From positions 1-53,483 of the forward strand of contig JAZQHY010000043.1 of the NCBI GenBank assembly GCA_045540815.1: a stretch of DNA of 53,483 bases, given 5' to 3'. This document shows positions 35,968 to 44,104 of the stretch, piece by piece. Each line of letters begins with the position of its first letter. Within the stretch, counting starts at the first letter, position 1. The notes below the pieces were generated by a model. It searched no databases, was not told the origin of the DNA, and worked only from the letters and a program-made list of their open reading frames with translations. Source of the DNA: JAZQHR01 sp045540815 (lineage in GTDB: Bacteria > Bacillota > Clostridia > UMGS1810). Position numbers and translations under genes: made by a program.

Positions 35968-38070
35968 ATGGCTACAAAAGCTACAGAAAAAAAGGGAAAA
36001 TTAGTTATAGTTGAGTCACCGGCAAAGGCGGCCACTATCAAAAAATATCTTGGCAGAGATTATACAGTTATGGCAAGTATGGGTCATATAATCGACCTAC
36101 CAAAAAGCCAGCTTGGTGTTGATACCGAAAATAATTTTGAGCCAAAATACATTACCATAAGGGGTAAGGCAGAGCTTGTGTCAAAGCTTAAAAAGGAAGC
36201 GAAAAACAGCGCAAAAGTATTTCTTGCAACTGACCCTGACCGTGAGGGAGAGGCTATATCGTGGCACCTTGCAAATATGCTTGGCATAGATGTAAATTCA
36301 CCTTGCAGAATTACATTTAACGAGATAACAAAAACTGCTGTTTCTGCGGCCGTGAAGAGTCCGAGAGCGATTGATATAAGCCTTGTTGACGCACAGCAGG
36401 CAAGAAGAGTGCTTGACAGAGTGGTTGGTTACAAGATAAGCCCGCTGCTTTGGAAAAAGGTAAAAAAAGGTCTTAGCGCAGGAAGAGTTCAGTCGGTTGC
36501 TACACGACTTATCTGCGACCGCGAGGACGAGATAAATGCATTCATTCCTGAAGAATACTGGTCTATAGATGCTGACCTTTTAAAAGACAGAAAGACATTT
36601 ACTGCGAAATTTTACGGCAAAAACGGTAAGAAAATAGCGCTTGGCGACGAGAAGATAACTCTTGATATAGTTAAGGCACTTGAAGATGCGACTTATACAG
36701 TTACAGACGTTAAAAAGAGCGAGCGAAAGAAAAGCCCTGCACCGCCGTTTACTACAAGTACACTTCAGCAGGAGGCAGCACGCAAGCTTGGTTTTACTAC
36801 AAAACGTACTATGCAGGCGGCACAGCAGCTTTACGAGGGTATAAACGTAGGCGGAAAAGGCGCAGTAGGTCTTATCACATATATGAGAACAGACTCGCTT
36901 AGAATTTCTGCAGAGGCAATGGGCACCGCGAAGGATTATATCGTAGAAAATTTTGGTGCGGAAAATTACCCTTCAAAACCTAGATTTTATAAGGCTAAAA
37001 AAGAGGCGCAAGACGCTCATGAGGCTATCAGACCTACTACCATTACCTATGCGCCGCAGATGATAAAGGATTCACTTACAAGCGACCAGTTTAAATTATA
37101 TAAGCTTATATGGGAAAGATTTTTGGCAAGCCAGATGGCAGATGCTATATTTGATGTCGTATCGACATCTATCGATGCGAATGGATATGAGTTTAGAGCA
37201 ACAGGCTCATCTGTTAAGTTTGCAGGTTTCTCACTTCTTTATACAGAAGGAAAAGACGAGGAAGACGAGAAGGAGAAAAAGCTTCCTGAACTTTCAGTTG
37301 GTGACAAACCGTCACTTAAGGAACTTAAATATGAACAGCATTTCACACAGCCGCCTTCAAGATATACCGAGGCAAGTCTTATCAAAACGCTTGAGGAGAA
37401 AGGTATTGGCAGACCAAGTACCTATGCACCGACTATCACTACTATTACTGCACGAGGCTATGTGGTGCGTGACAAAAAGTCACTTGTACCTACCGAGCTT
37501 GGAAAAGTTGTAACCGACATAATGAAGGAGCATTTTGAAAGTATTGTTGACGTGGAATTTACCGCTGTAATGGAAGACCAGCTTGATATGATTGCCGACG
37601 GCGATATCGGTTGGCGTACCGTAATGGCTGATTTCTATGAGCCGTTTGAAAAGACCGTAAAAGCCGCAGAGGAAAACGTCGGAAAGATTAAACTTGCAGA
37701 CGAGGTTTCTGACGTTGTTTGTGAAAAATGCGGTCGAAATATGGTGTACAAAATGGGTAGATTTGGTAAGTTTCTTGCTTGTCCGGGTTTCCCAGAGTGC
37801 CGAAATATAAAATCTATTGTAAAAGAGGTAGGCGTGTCTTGCCCTAAATGCGGTGGAAACGTAATAGAAAAGAAAACCAAGAAAGGTACTACCTTCTATG
37901 GTTGTGATAAATACCCTGAGTGTGATTTTACAAGCTGGGATAAGCCTACAAATGACAAATGCGAAAAATGCGGAAGTCAGATGTATGTAAAAACAGGCAG
38001 ATTCAAGAAAAAATACTGTCCTGAGTGTGAACCGCCAAAGGTGTATGCATCTAAGGGAGGCAAAAAATGA
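35968..38070 (+). CDS. topA: DNA topoisomerase I
   Basis: The 700-residue type IA enzyme starts 'KLVIVESPAKAATIKKYLG', has the TOPRIM 'DPDREGEAISWHL', the active-site tyrosine in 'LITYMRTDSLR', and three C-terminal four-Cys zinc fingers. It relaxes negative supercoils, balancing gyrase. The ATG at 35968 follows AGGAAGGATATATAAA; a longer frame from 35932 overlaps dprA and is unlikely. It overlaps trmFO by four bases. Confidence 0.96.
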   Translation: MATKATEKKGKLVIVESPAKAATIKKYLGRDYTVMASMGHIIDLPKSQLGVDTENNFEPKYITIRGKAELVSKLKKEAKNSAKVFLATDPDREGEAISWHLANMLGIDVNSPCRITFNEITKTAVSAAVKSPRAIDISLVDAQQARRVLDRVVGYKISPLLWKKVKKGLSAGRVQSVATRLICDREDEINAFIPEEYWSIDADLLKDRKTFTAKFYGKNGKKIALGDEKITLDIVKALEDATYTVTDVKKSERKKSPAPPFTTSTLQQEAARKLGFTTKRTMQAAQQLYEGINVGGKGAVGLITYMRTDSLRISAEAMGTAKDYIVENFGAENYPSKPRFYKAKKEAQDAHEAIRPTTITYAPQMIKDSLTSDQFKLYKLIWERFLASQMADAIFDVVSTSIDANGYEFRATGSSVKFAGFSLLYTEGKDEEDEKEKKLPELSVGDKPSLKELKYEQHFTQPPSRYTEASLIKTLEEKGIGRPSTYAPTITTITARGYVVRDKKSLVPTELGKVVTDIMKEHFESIVDVEFTAVMEDQLDMIADGDIGWRTVMADFYEPFEKTVKAAEENVGKIKLADEVSDVVCEKCGRNMVYKMGRFGKFLACPGFPECRNIKSIVKEVGVSCPKCGGNVIEKKTKKGTTFYGCDKYPECDFTSWDKPTNDKCEKCGSQMYVKTGRFKKKYCPECEPPKVYASKGGKK

Positions 38071-39371
38071 TGAAGGCAAACGTAATAGGCGGAGGGCTAG
38101 CCGGATGCGAGGCTGCGTGGCAGCTTGCAAATCAGGGTGTAGAGGTAACTCTTTATGAGATGAAACCGGAGAAATATTCGCCTGCACATTCTCTTCCTAC
38201 ACTTTCCGAGCTTGTGTGCAGTAATTCTCTTCGCTCGGATATGCTTGAAAATGCAGTAGGACTTTTAAAAGAAGAAATGCGAAGACTGAATTCTGTCATA
38301 ATGATGTGCGCAGATGCTACGCGCGTTCCTGCGGGTGGCGCTCTTGCGGTGGATAGAGAAGGCTTTTCGAAGATGGTTACTGAAAAGATTTCTTCGCACC
38401 CAAATATTACAATAGTAAATAAGGAAATAACTAAGATTCCCGAGGACGAATATACTATCGTGGCATCGGGGCCGCTTACCGATGGTGAGCTTTATAAGAA
38501 TATATCGAAATTTTTCGATGATGAATATTTGCATTTCTTTGATGCGGCAGCGCCTATTGTAACTTTTGATAGCATAGATATGTCAAAGGCGTTTTGGGCG
38601 GCAAGGTATGATAGAGGAGATGCGGATTATATAAACTGTCCTATGACAAAAGAGGAATATACTGCATTTTATACAGAGCTTATAAATGCCGAGGTGGTTG
38701 TACCTCACGGGGCGGACAAGGAAACAGTGTTTGAAGGGTGTATGCCTGTAGAAACTATGGCGAAACGAGGCGAAGAAACGCTTTTATATGGCCCTTTAAA
38801 GCCTGTTGGACTTAACAATCCGAACAGCGATATACCTCCGTATGCAGTAGTTCAGCTTAGACAGGACAATAAAGAAGGCACACTTTTTAACATAGTCGGT
38901 TTTCAAACGCACCTTAAGTTTGGCGAGCAAAAAAGGGTGTTCTCTATGATACCGGGCCTTGAAAACTGCGAGATAGTGCGTTATGGCGTTATGCACAGAA
39001 ATACATTTATCAATTCACCAAAGCTTCTTGACAATACCTATCGTACAAGAAAAAACGAAAAGATATTCTTTGCGGGACAGATAACAGGTGTGGAAGGTTA
39101 TGTGGAATCGGCGTCATCGGGACTTGTGGCAGGGCTTAACCTTGGAAGGCTTCTAAATGGCAAGAATATAATAGAATTTCCTAATACCACAGCAATAGGA
39201 GCACTTGCAAACTATGTAAGCCATGGCTCGACAGGTGAGTTCCAGCCGATGAACGTAAACTTTGGTATAATTGATTCCGATGGGATACGAGAGCGAAAGA
39301 AACGCGAAAAATATGCTAAGATTTCACAAAGGGCATTGGAAATATTAGAAAAAACAACAGAATCAATATAG
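38067..39371 (+). CDS. trmFO: methylenetetrahydrofolate-tRNA-(uracil-5)-methyltransferase TrmFO
   Basis: The 434-residue flavoprotein has the FAD motif 'NVIGGGLAGCEAAWQLA', the Cys-containing 'SLPTLSELVCSNSLRSD', and 'FFAGQITGVEGYVESASSGLVAG'. It makes ribothymidine-54 in tRNA using folate as methyl donor. The topA-trmFO overlap (ATGATGA) implies translational coupling, and the pair is common in Firmicutes. Ends in a strong terminator. Confidence 0.96.
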   Translation: MMKANVIGGGLAGCEAAWQLANQGVEVTLYEMKPEKYSPAHSLPTLSELVCSNSLRSDMLENAVGLLKEEMRRLNSVIMMCADATRVPAGGALAVDREGFSKMVTEKISSHPNITIVNKEITKIPEDEYTIVASGPLTDGELYKNISKFFDDEYLHFFDAAAPIVTFDSIDMSKAFWAARYDRGDADYINCPMTKEEYTAFYTELINAEVVVPHGADKETVFEGCMPVETMAKRGEETLLYGPLKPVGLNNPNSDIPPYAVVQLRQDNKEGTLFNIVGFQTHLKFGEQKRVFSMIPGLENCEIVRYGVMHRNTFINSPKLLDNTYRTRKNEKIFFAGQITGVEGYVESASSGLVAGLNLGRLLNGKNIIEFPNTTAIGALANYVSHGSTGEFQPMNVNFGIIDSDGIRERKKREKYAKISQRALEILEKTTESI

Positions 39372-39388
39372 ATTCTGTTGTTTTTTTA
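39353..39388 (+). terminator. terminator of the dprA-topA-trmFO operon
   Basis: The stem AACAACAGAATC/GATTCTGTTGTT with loop AATATA and a T run overlaps the trmFO stop. Its T run also holds the stop of the convergent 42-residue ORF. Confidence 0.88.
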
Positions 39389-39514
39389 TTTACCAGCTTC
39401 TCCGCCTGGGCCGTCTTTGCGCTCGGATTCGTCTTGCGGACGGGCAAGACCTGTGGAAATCCATTGGTTATTGGTTGCTGTTTTTTGCGAATCCTGTTTT
39501 TTCTTATCTTCCAT
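39386..39514 (-). CDS. small hydrophilic protein (42 residues)
   Basis: This ORF encodes a charged, probably disordered peptide starting 'EDKKKQDSQKTATNNQW' and ending 'GPGGEAGK'. GAAGAGGTGACTAATTT before the ATG is a fair ribosome site. It is downstream of the 59-residue ORF on the same strand (39 bases between), likely one transcript. I do not recognise a family. Confidence 0.55.
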   Translation of the reverse strand: MEDKKKQDSQKTATNNQWISTGLARPQDESERKDGPGGEAGK

Positions 39515-39553
39515 AAATTAGTCACCTCTTCGGTAGTATGCGTAATTAATTGA

Positions 39554-39733
39554 TTAGTATTCGGATATGATTTTATCCACATACTGTCGCATTTCCTGTT
39601 TTGATGATACCTGATGGGTGCCGTTTATGATTTCCTGCTTTTTGTCATCACTTAATGACACAAATTTTTCCATAGCTTCCGGCCTTTGCGCAAGCGCCAT
39701 TCCAAAACCTACGGGTAGTTTGTATTTATCCAT
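39554..39733 (-). CDS. conserved-looking small protein (59 residues)
   Basis: The protein begins 'DKYKLPVGFGMALAQRPEAMEKF' and ends 'SSKQEMRQYVDKIISEY'. It is helical and soluble, of a type I associate with uncharacterised Clostridia small proteins. ATG at 39733 lies eight bases after GGAG; a GTG at 39742 would touch the ribosome site. No function is assigned. It marks the last apparently chromosomal gene before the tRNA-Trp attachment copies. Confidence 0.65.
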   Translation of the reverse strand: MDKYKLPVGFGMALAQRPEAMEKFVSLSDDKKQEIINGTHQVSSKQEMRQYVDKIISEY

Positions 39734-39794
39734 GATTATCACTCCAATCTGTTTATATTATAACCGATTTAATGTGAATTTATTTTTACACAAA

Positions 39795-39826
39795 AAAACG
39801 AAGCAAAGAAAACTCTGCTTCGTTTA
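39795..39826 (-). terminator. terminator behind tRNA-Trp half copy 1
   Basis: On the minus strand AACGAAGCA/TGCTTCGTT plus a T run directly follows the CCA of the tRNA fragment. Confidence 0.8.
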
Positions 39827-39871
39827 TGGCAGGGGTACAAGGACTCGAACCTTGGGCACGCGGTTTTGGAG
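39827..39871 (-). repeat. tRNA-Trp 3'-half attachment copy 1
   Basis: On the minus strand this reads from the anticodon loop (CTCCAAAACCG, anticodon CCA) through the T arm (CAAGG TTCGAGT CCTTG) to acceptor TACCCCT, discriminator G and CCA. The 5' half of the tRNA is absent. It is identical to copies at 41668 and 52739. Confidence 0.92.
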
Positions 39872-39968
39872 TGCTAGCCAGTTCGTTTTGTAGTTTTTGG
39901 TAATTTCTTTTAAACCGCATTGTAGAGCCTTTTTGTGCGTATGATTATTTTGTATCATTTAATAAAAA

Positions 39969-40010
39969 TTGGTGTTTGCTCGCATAAACAAACACCAAAT
40001 AAACACCAAA
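39969..40010. repeat. integrase arm-type repeats, left end of element 1
   Basis: TTGGTGTTTG and CAAACACCAA form an inverted pair, followed by a second AAACACCAAAA. The motif AAACACC recurs as a direct pair at the other end of the element (41575-41599), the arrangement expected for arm-binding sites of a tyrosine recombinase. Confidence 0.6.
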
Positions 40011-40047
40011 ATATTATTTGAAAATATCAGGGTACAATGAAATATAA

Positions 40048-40077
40048 AAAGCACTCATACCAAAAGATGAGTGCTTT
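40048..40077 (-). terminator. terminator of the deaminase-like membrane gene
   Basis: The stem AAAGCACTCAT/ATGAGTGCTTT with a T-rich tail on the minus strand follows the gene's stop. Confidence 0.85.
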
Positions 40078-40081
40078 ACGG

Positions 40082-40879
40082 TTATTTTATTAACCAAAAC
40101 GTTGACGCTATAAGTGATAAGGATATAATCAAAATAAGCCAATTTGTTTTGTGCTTTTTATAAATGATAAATCCGATGAAACTAACTAATAATCCTAAAC
40201 CGCCTATTGATATTAAATTGTATATAAGCATCTTTGTGATATCAGCTGTACTGTTTAGAAATTGTATGTTTAAGTTGAACAGACTGAAAATACCAACAAA
40301 AACTGTTAATAAAGCAACAACCTTTTCGTAAAGTCTTTTCTCTATATTTTCAATACTTTCCATCTTTTCGTTTAACTTTACTGCTTTTGGTATGTTTTTG
40401 GTGAAATCTCCAACACCTTTATAGTCGAATTCGTTAACGTATGTACCAACGTATGGCTTTACATCGCCACTCAATTCTTCAAACATAATCGAAGCTATTG
40501 ATTGTGACGTTTTTAACTCTATATCATTTTTAGATATGTTTGTAACTCTTAGAAACATCTTTGTGTGATGACCTGGCTGATATACAGGAGCATCCACCTT
40601 TAATCCCTGGCGTATAATGGAGTTTCTTTGTACAACAATACCAACCAAATCAAGTGGCATTTTTAAATCTTCCATAGTTGATACAAACACAGTATCGCCA
40701 GCAGGCAGGTCGTACTTGTTACATTCTTCCTTATTTTCAAGTTCGTCTCCAGAAACGATTATTATCTTTTCGATCCTAACATCATATCCCACTTCTCCAA
40801 AGTTGTCCGCATCAGCGTTTTGAATAATTTCTTCTCCAGAGCTAATTCTTTCTTGCAGGTTTTTAATTGTTAGATACAT
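40082..40879 (-). CDS. dCTP-deaminase/dUTPase-like domain fused to three membrane spans
   Basis: Residues 1-~145 follow the trimeric dCTP deaminase/dUTPase fold: 'EVGYDVRI', 'LVGIVVQRNSIIRQGLKV' (the RSSxxRxGL block) and 'QPGHHTKMFLRVTN'. The position of the catalytic glutamate or aspartate appears to be replaced, so it may bind a nucleotide without turning it over. A short coiled segment (about 165-185) joins to three C-terminal spans (about 187-207, 217-240, 246-264). ATG 40879 lies after TTGGGGGAAAAGCCT. A sensor-plus-membrane-effector defence role is inference. It is the sole cargo of the remnant element. Confidence 0.72.
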   Translation of the reverse strand: MYLTIKNLQERISSGEEIIQNADADNFGEVGYDVRIEKIIIVSGDELENKEECNKYDLPAGDTVFVSTMEDLKMPLDLVGIVVQRNSIIRQGLKVDAPVYQPGHHTKMFLRVTNISKNDIELKTSQSIASIMFEELSGDVKPYVGTYVNEFDYKGVGDFTKNIPKAVKLNEKMESIENIEKRLYEKVVALLTVFVGIFSLFNLNIQFLNSTADITKMLIYNLISIGGLGLLVSFIGFIIYKKHKTNWLILIISLSLIASTFWLIK

Positions 40880-41128
40880 AGGCTTTTCCCCCAATAAAAA
40901 AAATACTTAATATCAAGTCTTCCTATTAAGTGAAAATATTTATATAATTATTGTATAACATTTCATATGCTTTTGTCAACATTTTAAGCTGTTTTGTGCG
41001 CATTTAAGTTATTTTACGCTGTTTTATGATGCTTTATGTTAACACATTAACTTAAGGAATTCAGGGAATATACCTCATCCTTACCTTATCCATTTCAATA
41101 TAATTTTCACAATAAAGAAACAAACCAC

Positions 41129-41333
41129 CTACGGCCGTCTATAACCGTTCATTCGTTAAGGCATACAAAATGCAACCCTTTTAATTTCGGGCGGAGTTGA
41201 CATACGAACAGTATCACGCAGGCTAGGACACTCTCAAACGTCTACCACATTAAACATTTATACACACGCAATTCAATCTGCAGATGCAATGGCAGCAGAA
41301 ACTATTGGCGATATATTAAATAAACGAGCATAA
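41129..41333 (+). pseudogene. tyrosine recombinase 3' remnant with frameshift
   Basis: The frame 'ITVHSLRHT' is followed, after one extra A in AAAA (near 41167-41170), by 'ATLLISGGVDIRTVSRRLGHS' and 'TLNIYTHAIQS' to a TAA at 41331. These are the HxLRHT, LGH and Tyr boxes of phage-type integrases. The N-terminal two-thirds is missing and no start exists. This is the dead integrase of element 1. Confidence 0.8.
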
Positions 41334-41335
41334 AA

Positions 41336-41368
41336 ATACCACCTTACCTTTATTAGTAGGGTGGTATT
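41336..41368 (-). terminator. terminator of the 53-residue ORF
   Basis: On the minus strand AATACCACC/GGTGGTATT is followed by TTTT. It overlaps the ORF's stop and faces the integrase remnant. Confidence 0.75.
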
Positions 41369-41528
41369 AGTCTTTGGCATTACTAAGATAACCGCCTTCA
41401 GGATATGGTCTGTCACCAAAAAGGCGTTTCCACACATCTTTAGGAATGGGTTTTTCTTCTTTTACTTCTTCTACAAATCGCTCATCAGAAATATATTCAA
41501 CGTTTGGTTTTTCTTTTTTCTTTTTCAT
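41367..41528 (-). CDS. small charged protein at the end of element 1 (53 residues)
   Basis: The ORF starts MKKKKEKPNVEYI and contains 'PIPKDVWKRLFGDRPYPEGGYL'. AGGAGCTGATGAA precedes the ATG at a good distance. The product is basic at the start and proline/glycine rich at the end. I do not recognise a family. Its place against the attachment site suggests an element gene such as a recombination accessory factor, which is a guess. Confidence 0.6.
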   Translation of the reverse strand: MKKKKEKPNVEYISDERFVEEVKEEKPIPKDVWKRLFGDRPYPEGGYLSNAKD

Positions 41529-41574
41529 TTCATCAGCTCCTATTTAGACACTTAAAAAAGTAATTTTTAAGGCA

Positions 41575-41599
41575 ACAAACACCAAACAAACACCAAATC
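41575..41599. repeat. integrase arm-type repeats, right end of element 1
   Basis: Two direct copies of CAAACACCAAA lie about 70 bases from attachment copy 2, matching the motif at 39990-40010. Confidence 0.6.
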
Positions 41600-41634
41600 A
41601 GGCGAATTGGCAATTATGCTTATAAAAACAAAAA

Positions 41635-41666
41635 CCCTGAAAGGCCTGCGCCTCAAGGGTTTTTCT
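41635..41666 (-). terminator. terminator behind tRNA-Trp half copy 2
   Basis: On the minus strand AACCCTTGAGG...CCTTTCAGGGTT followed by TTTGTTTTT directly trails the CCA of copy 2. Confidence 0.7.
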
Positions 41667-41667
41667 A

Positions 41668-41712
41668 TGGCAGGGGTACAAGGACTCGAACCTTGGGCAC
41701 GCGGTTTTGGAG
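41668..41712 (-). repeat. tRNA-Trp 3'-half attachment copy 2
   Basis: It is identical over 45 bases to copies 1 and 3. It forms the junction between elements 1 and 2. Confidence 0.92.
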
Positions 41713-41726
41713 AATGTACAAACAAA

Positions 41727-41763
41727 TGGGAGATGTTGAGTAAATTCAACATCTCCCATTACA
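41727..41763 (-). terminator. hairpin terminator after the nuclease-like gene
   Basis: A perfect 14-base stem ATGGGAGATGTTGA/TCAACATCTCCCAT with loop ATTTAC and a TTTGTTTGT tail on the minus strand. Confidence 0.75.
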
Positions 41764-41818
41764 TTACTTATAGTCTTGCCGACAGATTGGCGACCATAAT
41801 AAATAGATAAAATTTATT

Positions 41819-42388
41819 TTAGAATCTAGTAATAATTGGATTTGGTGGGATATCGTACTTTATTTGTAGAATTTTCCCCTTAAAACGATAAAGTTTAGAT
41901 GTTAGTGCAACATCAACCTTTAAAGAGTCTTTTTTATTTATTCTTTCTCTGAAACGTAAATATTCGTTATGACAAGAGAATTTTGGAATTTCACGATATG
42001 CGTCAGATACTAAATAGAGCTTAATATCTTTATACTTAAAACAATCGTTTAGAAAAATATAGGAAAAGGTGTCACTAAGAAACATCTTTATGGTATTATC
42101 AAATTTCTCCTGAATGTCTTGGATGTTAAGACCCCCTGGACCATTTACGTCCTTTAACTCTAGAATATACATAGTGAACCAATCACATTTACAATCGACT
42201 ACTGCGATGTGATCAACCGCTTTTGGAGGAGTGGGAAGTTTTAGACCTGCGTAATAGTCATCCACTTTGATTGCAACATAATCGTCATTTTTCAAACAAG
42301 GGTCAATACCTACGCTTATACCAGAATCTTCAATGGTTTCTTTTAGATAGTCTCTTAATCGAGGCTCTTCCTTTATTTTTTTTATCAT
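41819..42388 (-). CDS. PD-(D/E)xK-nuclease-like partner of an AAA ATPase
   Basis: In this 189-residue protein the segment 'KAVDHIAVVDCK...FTMYILELKDV' (residues about 56-81) has the D-x(n)-ExK spacing of PD-(D/E)xK nucleases (Asp59, Glu77, Lys79). The rest is unrecognised; two histidines and a tail 'YDIPPNPIITRF' close it. It starts 15 bases after the ATPase gene ends, with AGAGGAAACACAT as ribosome site, so the two form an operon next to an attachment site. A DNA-degrading anti-phage role is inferred from the pairing and location. Confidence 0.62.
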   Translation of the reverse strand: MIKKIKEEPRLRDYLKETIEDSGISVGIDPCLKNDDYVAIKVDDYYAGLKLPTPPKAVDHIAVVDCKCDWFTMYILELKDVNGPGGLNIQDIQEKFDNTIKMFLSDTFSYIFLNDCFKYKDIKLYLVSDAYREIPKFSCHNEYLRFRERINKKDSLKVDVALTSKLYRFKGKILQIKYDIPPNPIITRF

Positions 42389-42403
42389 ATGTGTTTCCTC
42401 TAT

Positions 42404-43789
42404 TTATTCGTATTGGTTATTCCAAAATGCAATTAAAGATTCTCGTTCGTTGTATAAGTCCTGTGTAACATCTAAAAAATTAGTATCATCTACACCAAAT
42501 TCATCAATAGGCATAAATGTAGAAACACTGCCTTCTTCTCCAGAAACAAGTAATATAGCGCTGTATGTTTCAGGAGAAATTTCCTTTTTTAACAACAAGT
42601 TATTTAGCTTGTTAAAAATGTAATTGCTGTGAGAAGAAACAACAATTTTAATTCCCATTTTATATAATTGAGAAAATAAGTCAATTAATTTAATCTGATT
42701 TTTAGGGTGTAAATGTGCTTCTGGCTCTTCAATAAATACAATAGGTTTCACCAAATTTCTTCTTGGACTATACGACGAAGATATAATATATTTGAAAAAG
42801 GCAACAATTGGTGAAATTTCAGAAACCATTGATGAAACTTCCGTCATCTCAAATTCATGTTCAACACCTTCAGGAGTATAGACCAAGGTGTTTCTATGAC
42901 GATTAAAGCTCACTTTTCCGTGAAGAATATAGTCTTCAATTTTATTATAAACTTCAGATAAGGAAGAGTTTTCTTTTCCTCGTATGTTACTTAACATTAG
43001 AAAATAATCGGAAATAGGCTCCGAAATGCCAGGCAATTCGATTTTTCGTGTCAGCATTGCTTTGTTTTTTGAGAGTTCTGCAACAATAGAACTAAATGCA
43101 CTCATACCACTGTATATTCCAGAGCGAGAAGCAGGAAGAAAATAAACATTTCCAACAGTTGAAGATATTAATAAATAAAACCTTCGCATTTCTGAATGAA
43201 TTCTATCTTGTATTATCTCTAGAGGACTATTGATACTGTTATAATAGTATATGTCTAAACGTCCATGTGCATTTCTGGATTTGTGAAAATCCGAAGAGGT
43301 TTTCTTCAAAAATGTTGGAGCAGAATATAGTTTTGCTGTCATAGGATTCTCGTTTGCCAAGGATAGTTTTATTGAAAAATCACCTATATCTAAAGTTATA
43401 ATCGGATTCTTCTCAATAATACCCTTAAAATTACCAAATGTATTTTCACAAGAATTCATAAAATTTGCATAAAAGGCATTAGTTATATTTGATACTATAG
43501 AAGAATTAATCAAATCAGTAATATCCATTGATTGGTCATCAGATTTTGCGAATTTTAAAATAGTGTCTTTAATATCTGAATTCTCAGATTCTCGATTAAA
43601 AAAATAAACTCTGTAACGAAATGACCCCAAATGTTCAGAAAGATCCACTAAATTCTTAAGCAATAAATATACCACTTGCATTGCATATGATTTTCCAATA
43701 TTATTATCGCCAAAAGTCACAACTATGTCTTTTGTTAAGTCATATTCAAATTTCTTTATTGGACCAAAATTTGTGATTGATATCTTCAT
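42404..43789 (-). CDS. AAA_15/AAA_21-type (OLD/SMC-like) ATPase
   Basis: The 461-residue protein has Walker A 'GDNNIGKS' (residues 27-34), Walker B 'VFIEEPEAHLHP' (about 351-362) and the switch histidine 'VVSSHSNYIFN' (about 387). This is the ABC-like layout of defence ATPases such as PtuA, GajA and OLD. It lacks a C-terminal TOPRIM domain, so any nuclease activity would come from the downstream PD-(D/E)xK-like partner. ATG follows AAAGGAAGAATGATAT. It has its own promoter. Confidence 0.8.
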   Translation of the reverse strand: MKISITNFGPIKKFEYDLTKDIVVTFGDNNIGKSYAMQVVYLLLKNLVDLSEHLGSFRYRVYFFNRESENSDIKDTILKFAKSDDQSMDITDLINSSIVSNITNAFYANFMNSCENTFGNFKGIIEKNPIITLDIGDFSIKLSLANENPMTAKLYSAPTFLKKTSSDFHKSRNAHGRLDIYYYNSINSPLEIIQDRIHSEMRRFYLLISSTVGNVYFLPASRSGIYSGMSAFSSIVAELSKNKAMLTRKIELPGISEPISDYFLMLSNIRGKENSSLSEVYNKIEDYILHGKVSFNRHRNTLVYTPEGVEHEFEMTEVSSMVSEISPIVAFFKYIISSSYSPRRNLVKPIVFIEEPEAHLHPKNQIKLIDLFSQLYKMGIKIVVSSHSNYIFNKLNNLLLKKEISPETYSAILLVSGEEGSVSTFMPIDEFGVDDTNFLDVTQDLYNERESLIAFWNNQYE

Positions 43790-43838
43790 ATATCATTCTT
43801 CCTTTCAATAATAGTCATTCAATAGTGTCTTTGTATAT

Positions 43839-43867
43839 AATATACCACATAATTCATAAAAAGACAA
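43839..43867 (-). promoter_or_regulatory. promoter of the ATPase-nuclease operon
   Basis: On the minus strand -35 TTGTCT (43867-43862) and -10 TATATT (43844-43839) are 17 bases apart. The 310-base gap between this operon and the next gene otherwise holds only AT-rich DNA and the terminator at 44002. Confidence 0.7.
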
Positions 43868-44001
43868 TAAAAATTAAATTTTATTTACTAAACGATATTT
43901 AAATTGTAATACTTATTAATAGACAAAAATGTTATGATAGCATTATCGAAAAGTGAAATATTAAACTATTAATGTATCGCATTTGTTCTTTGACGTCAAA
44001 A

Positions 44002-44038
44002 GGGCGGCAGAGAAGCAAGTAAAACTTCTCAACCGCCC
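44002..44038 (-). terminator. terminator of the integrase-side operon
   Basis: The stem GGGCGG..AGAAG/CTTCT..CCGCCC is followed on the minus strand by TTTT, downstream of the 106-residue ORF. Confidence 0.75.
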
Positions 44039-44104
44039 ATAAACTGACATTCTGCAACCTGCAATCCCTTGGTCTTAAATACCATTACTTTTTAGTAATC
44101 AACG

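Larger units (their letters stand above)
39827..41712. mobile_element. degenerate tRNA-Trp integrated element 1 (remnant)
   Basis: This 1.8-kb segment is bounded by identical 45-bp tRNA-Trp 3' halves. It contains integrase arm-type repeats at both ends, a broken integrase 3' end, a 53-residue ORF, and a single cargo gene (deaminase-like membrane protein). No replication or transfer genes remain. It reads as the collapsed left-over of an integrative element that kept a cargo gene. Confidence 0.7.

Noticed and set aside
39618..39893. Plus-strand frame ending in 'GRGTRTRTLGTRFW'
   Set aside because: It is antisense to the 59-residue gene and to the tRNA-Trp half, a common false ORF. The same applies to frames at 41607-41810 and 52648-52952.
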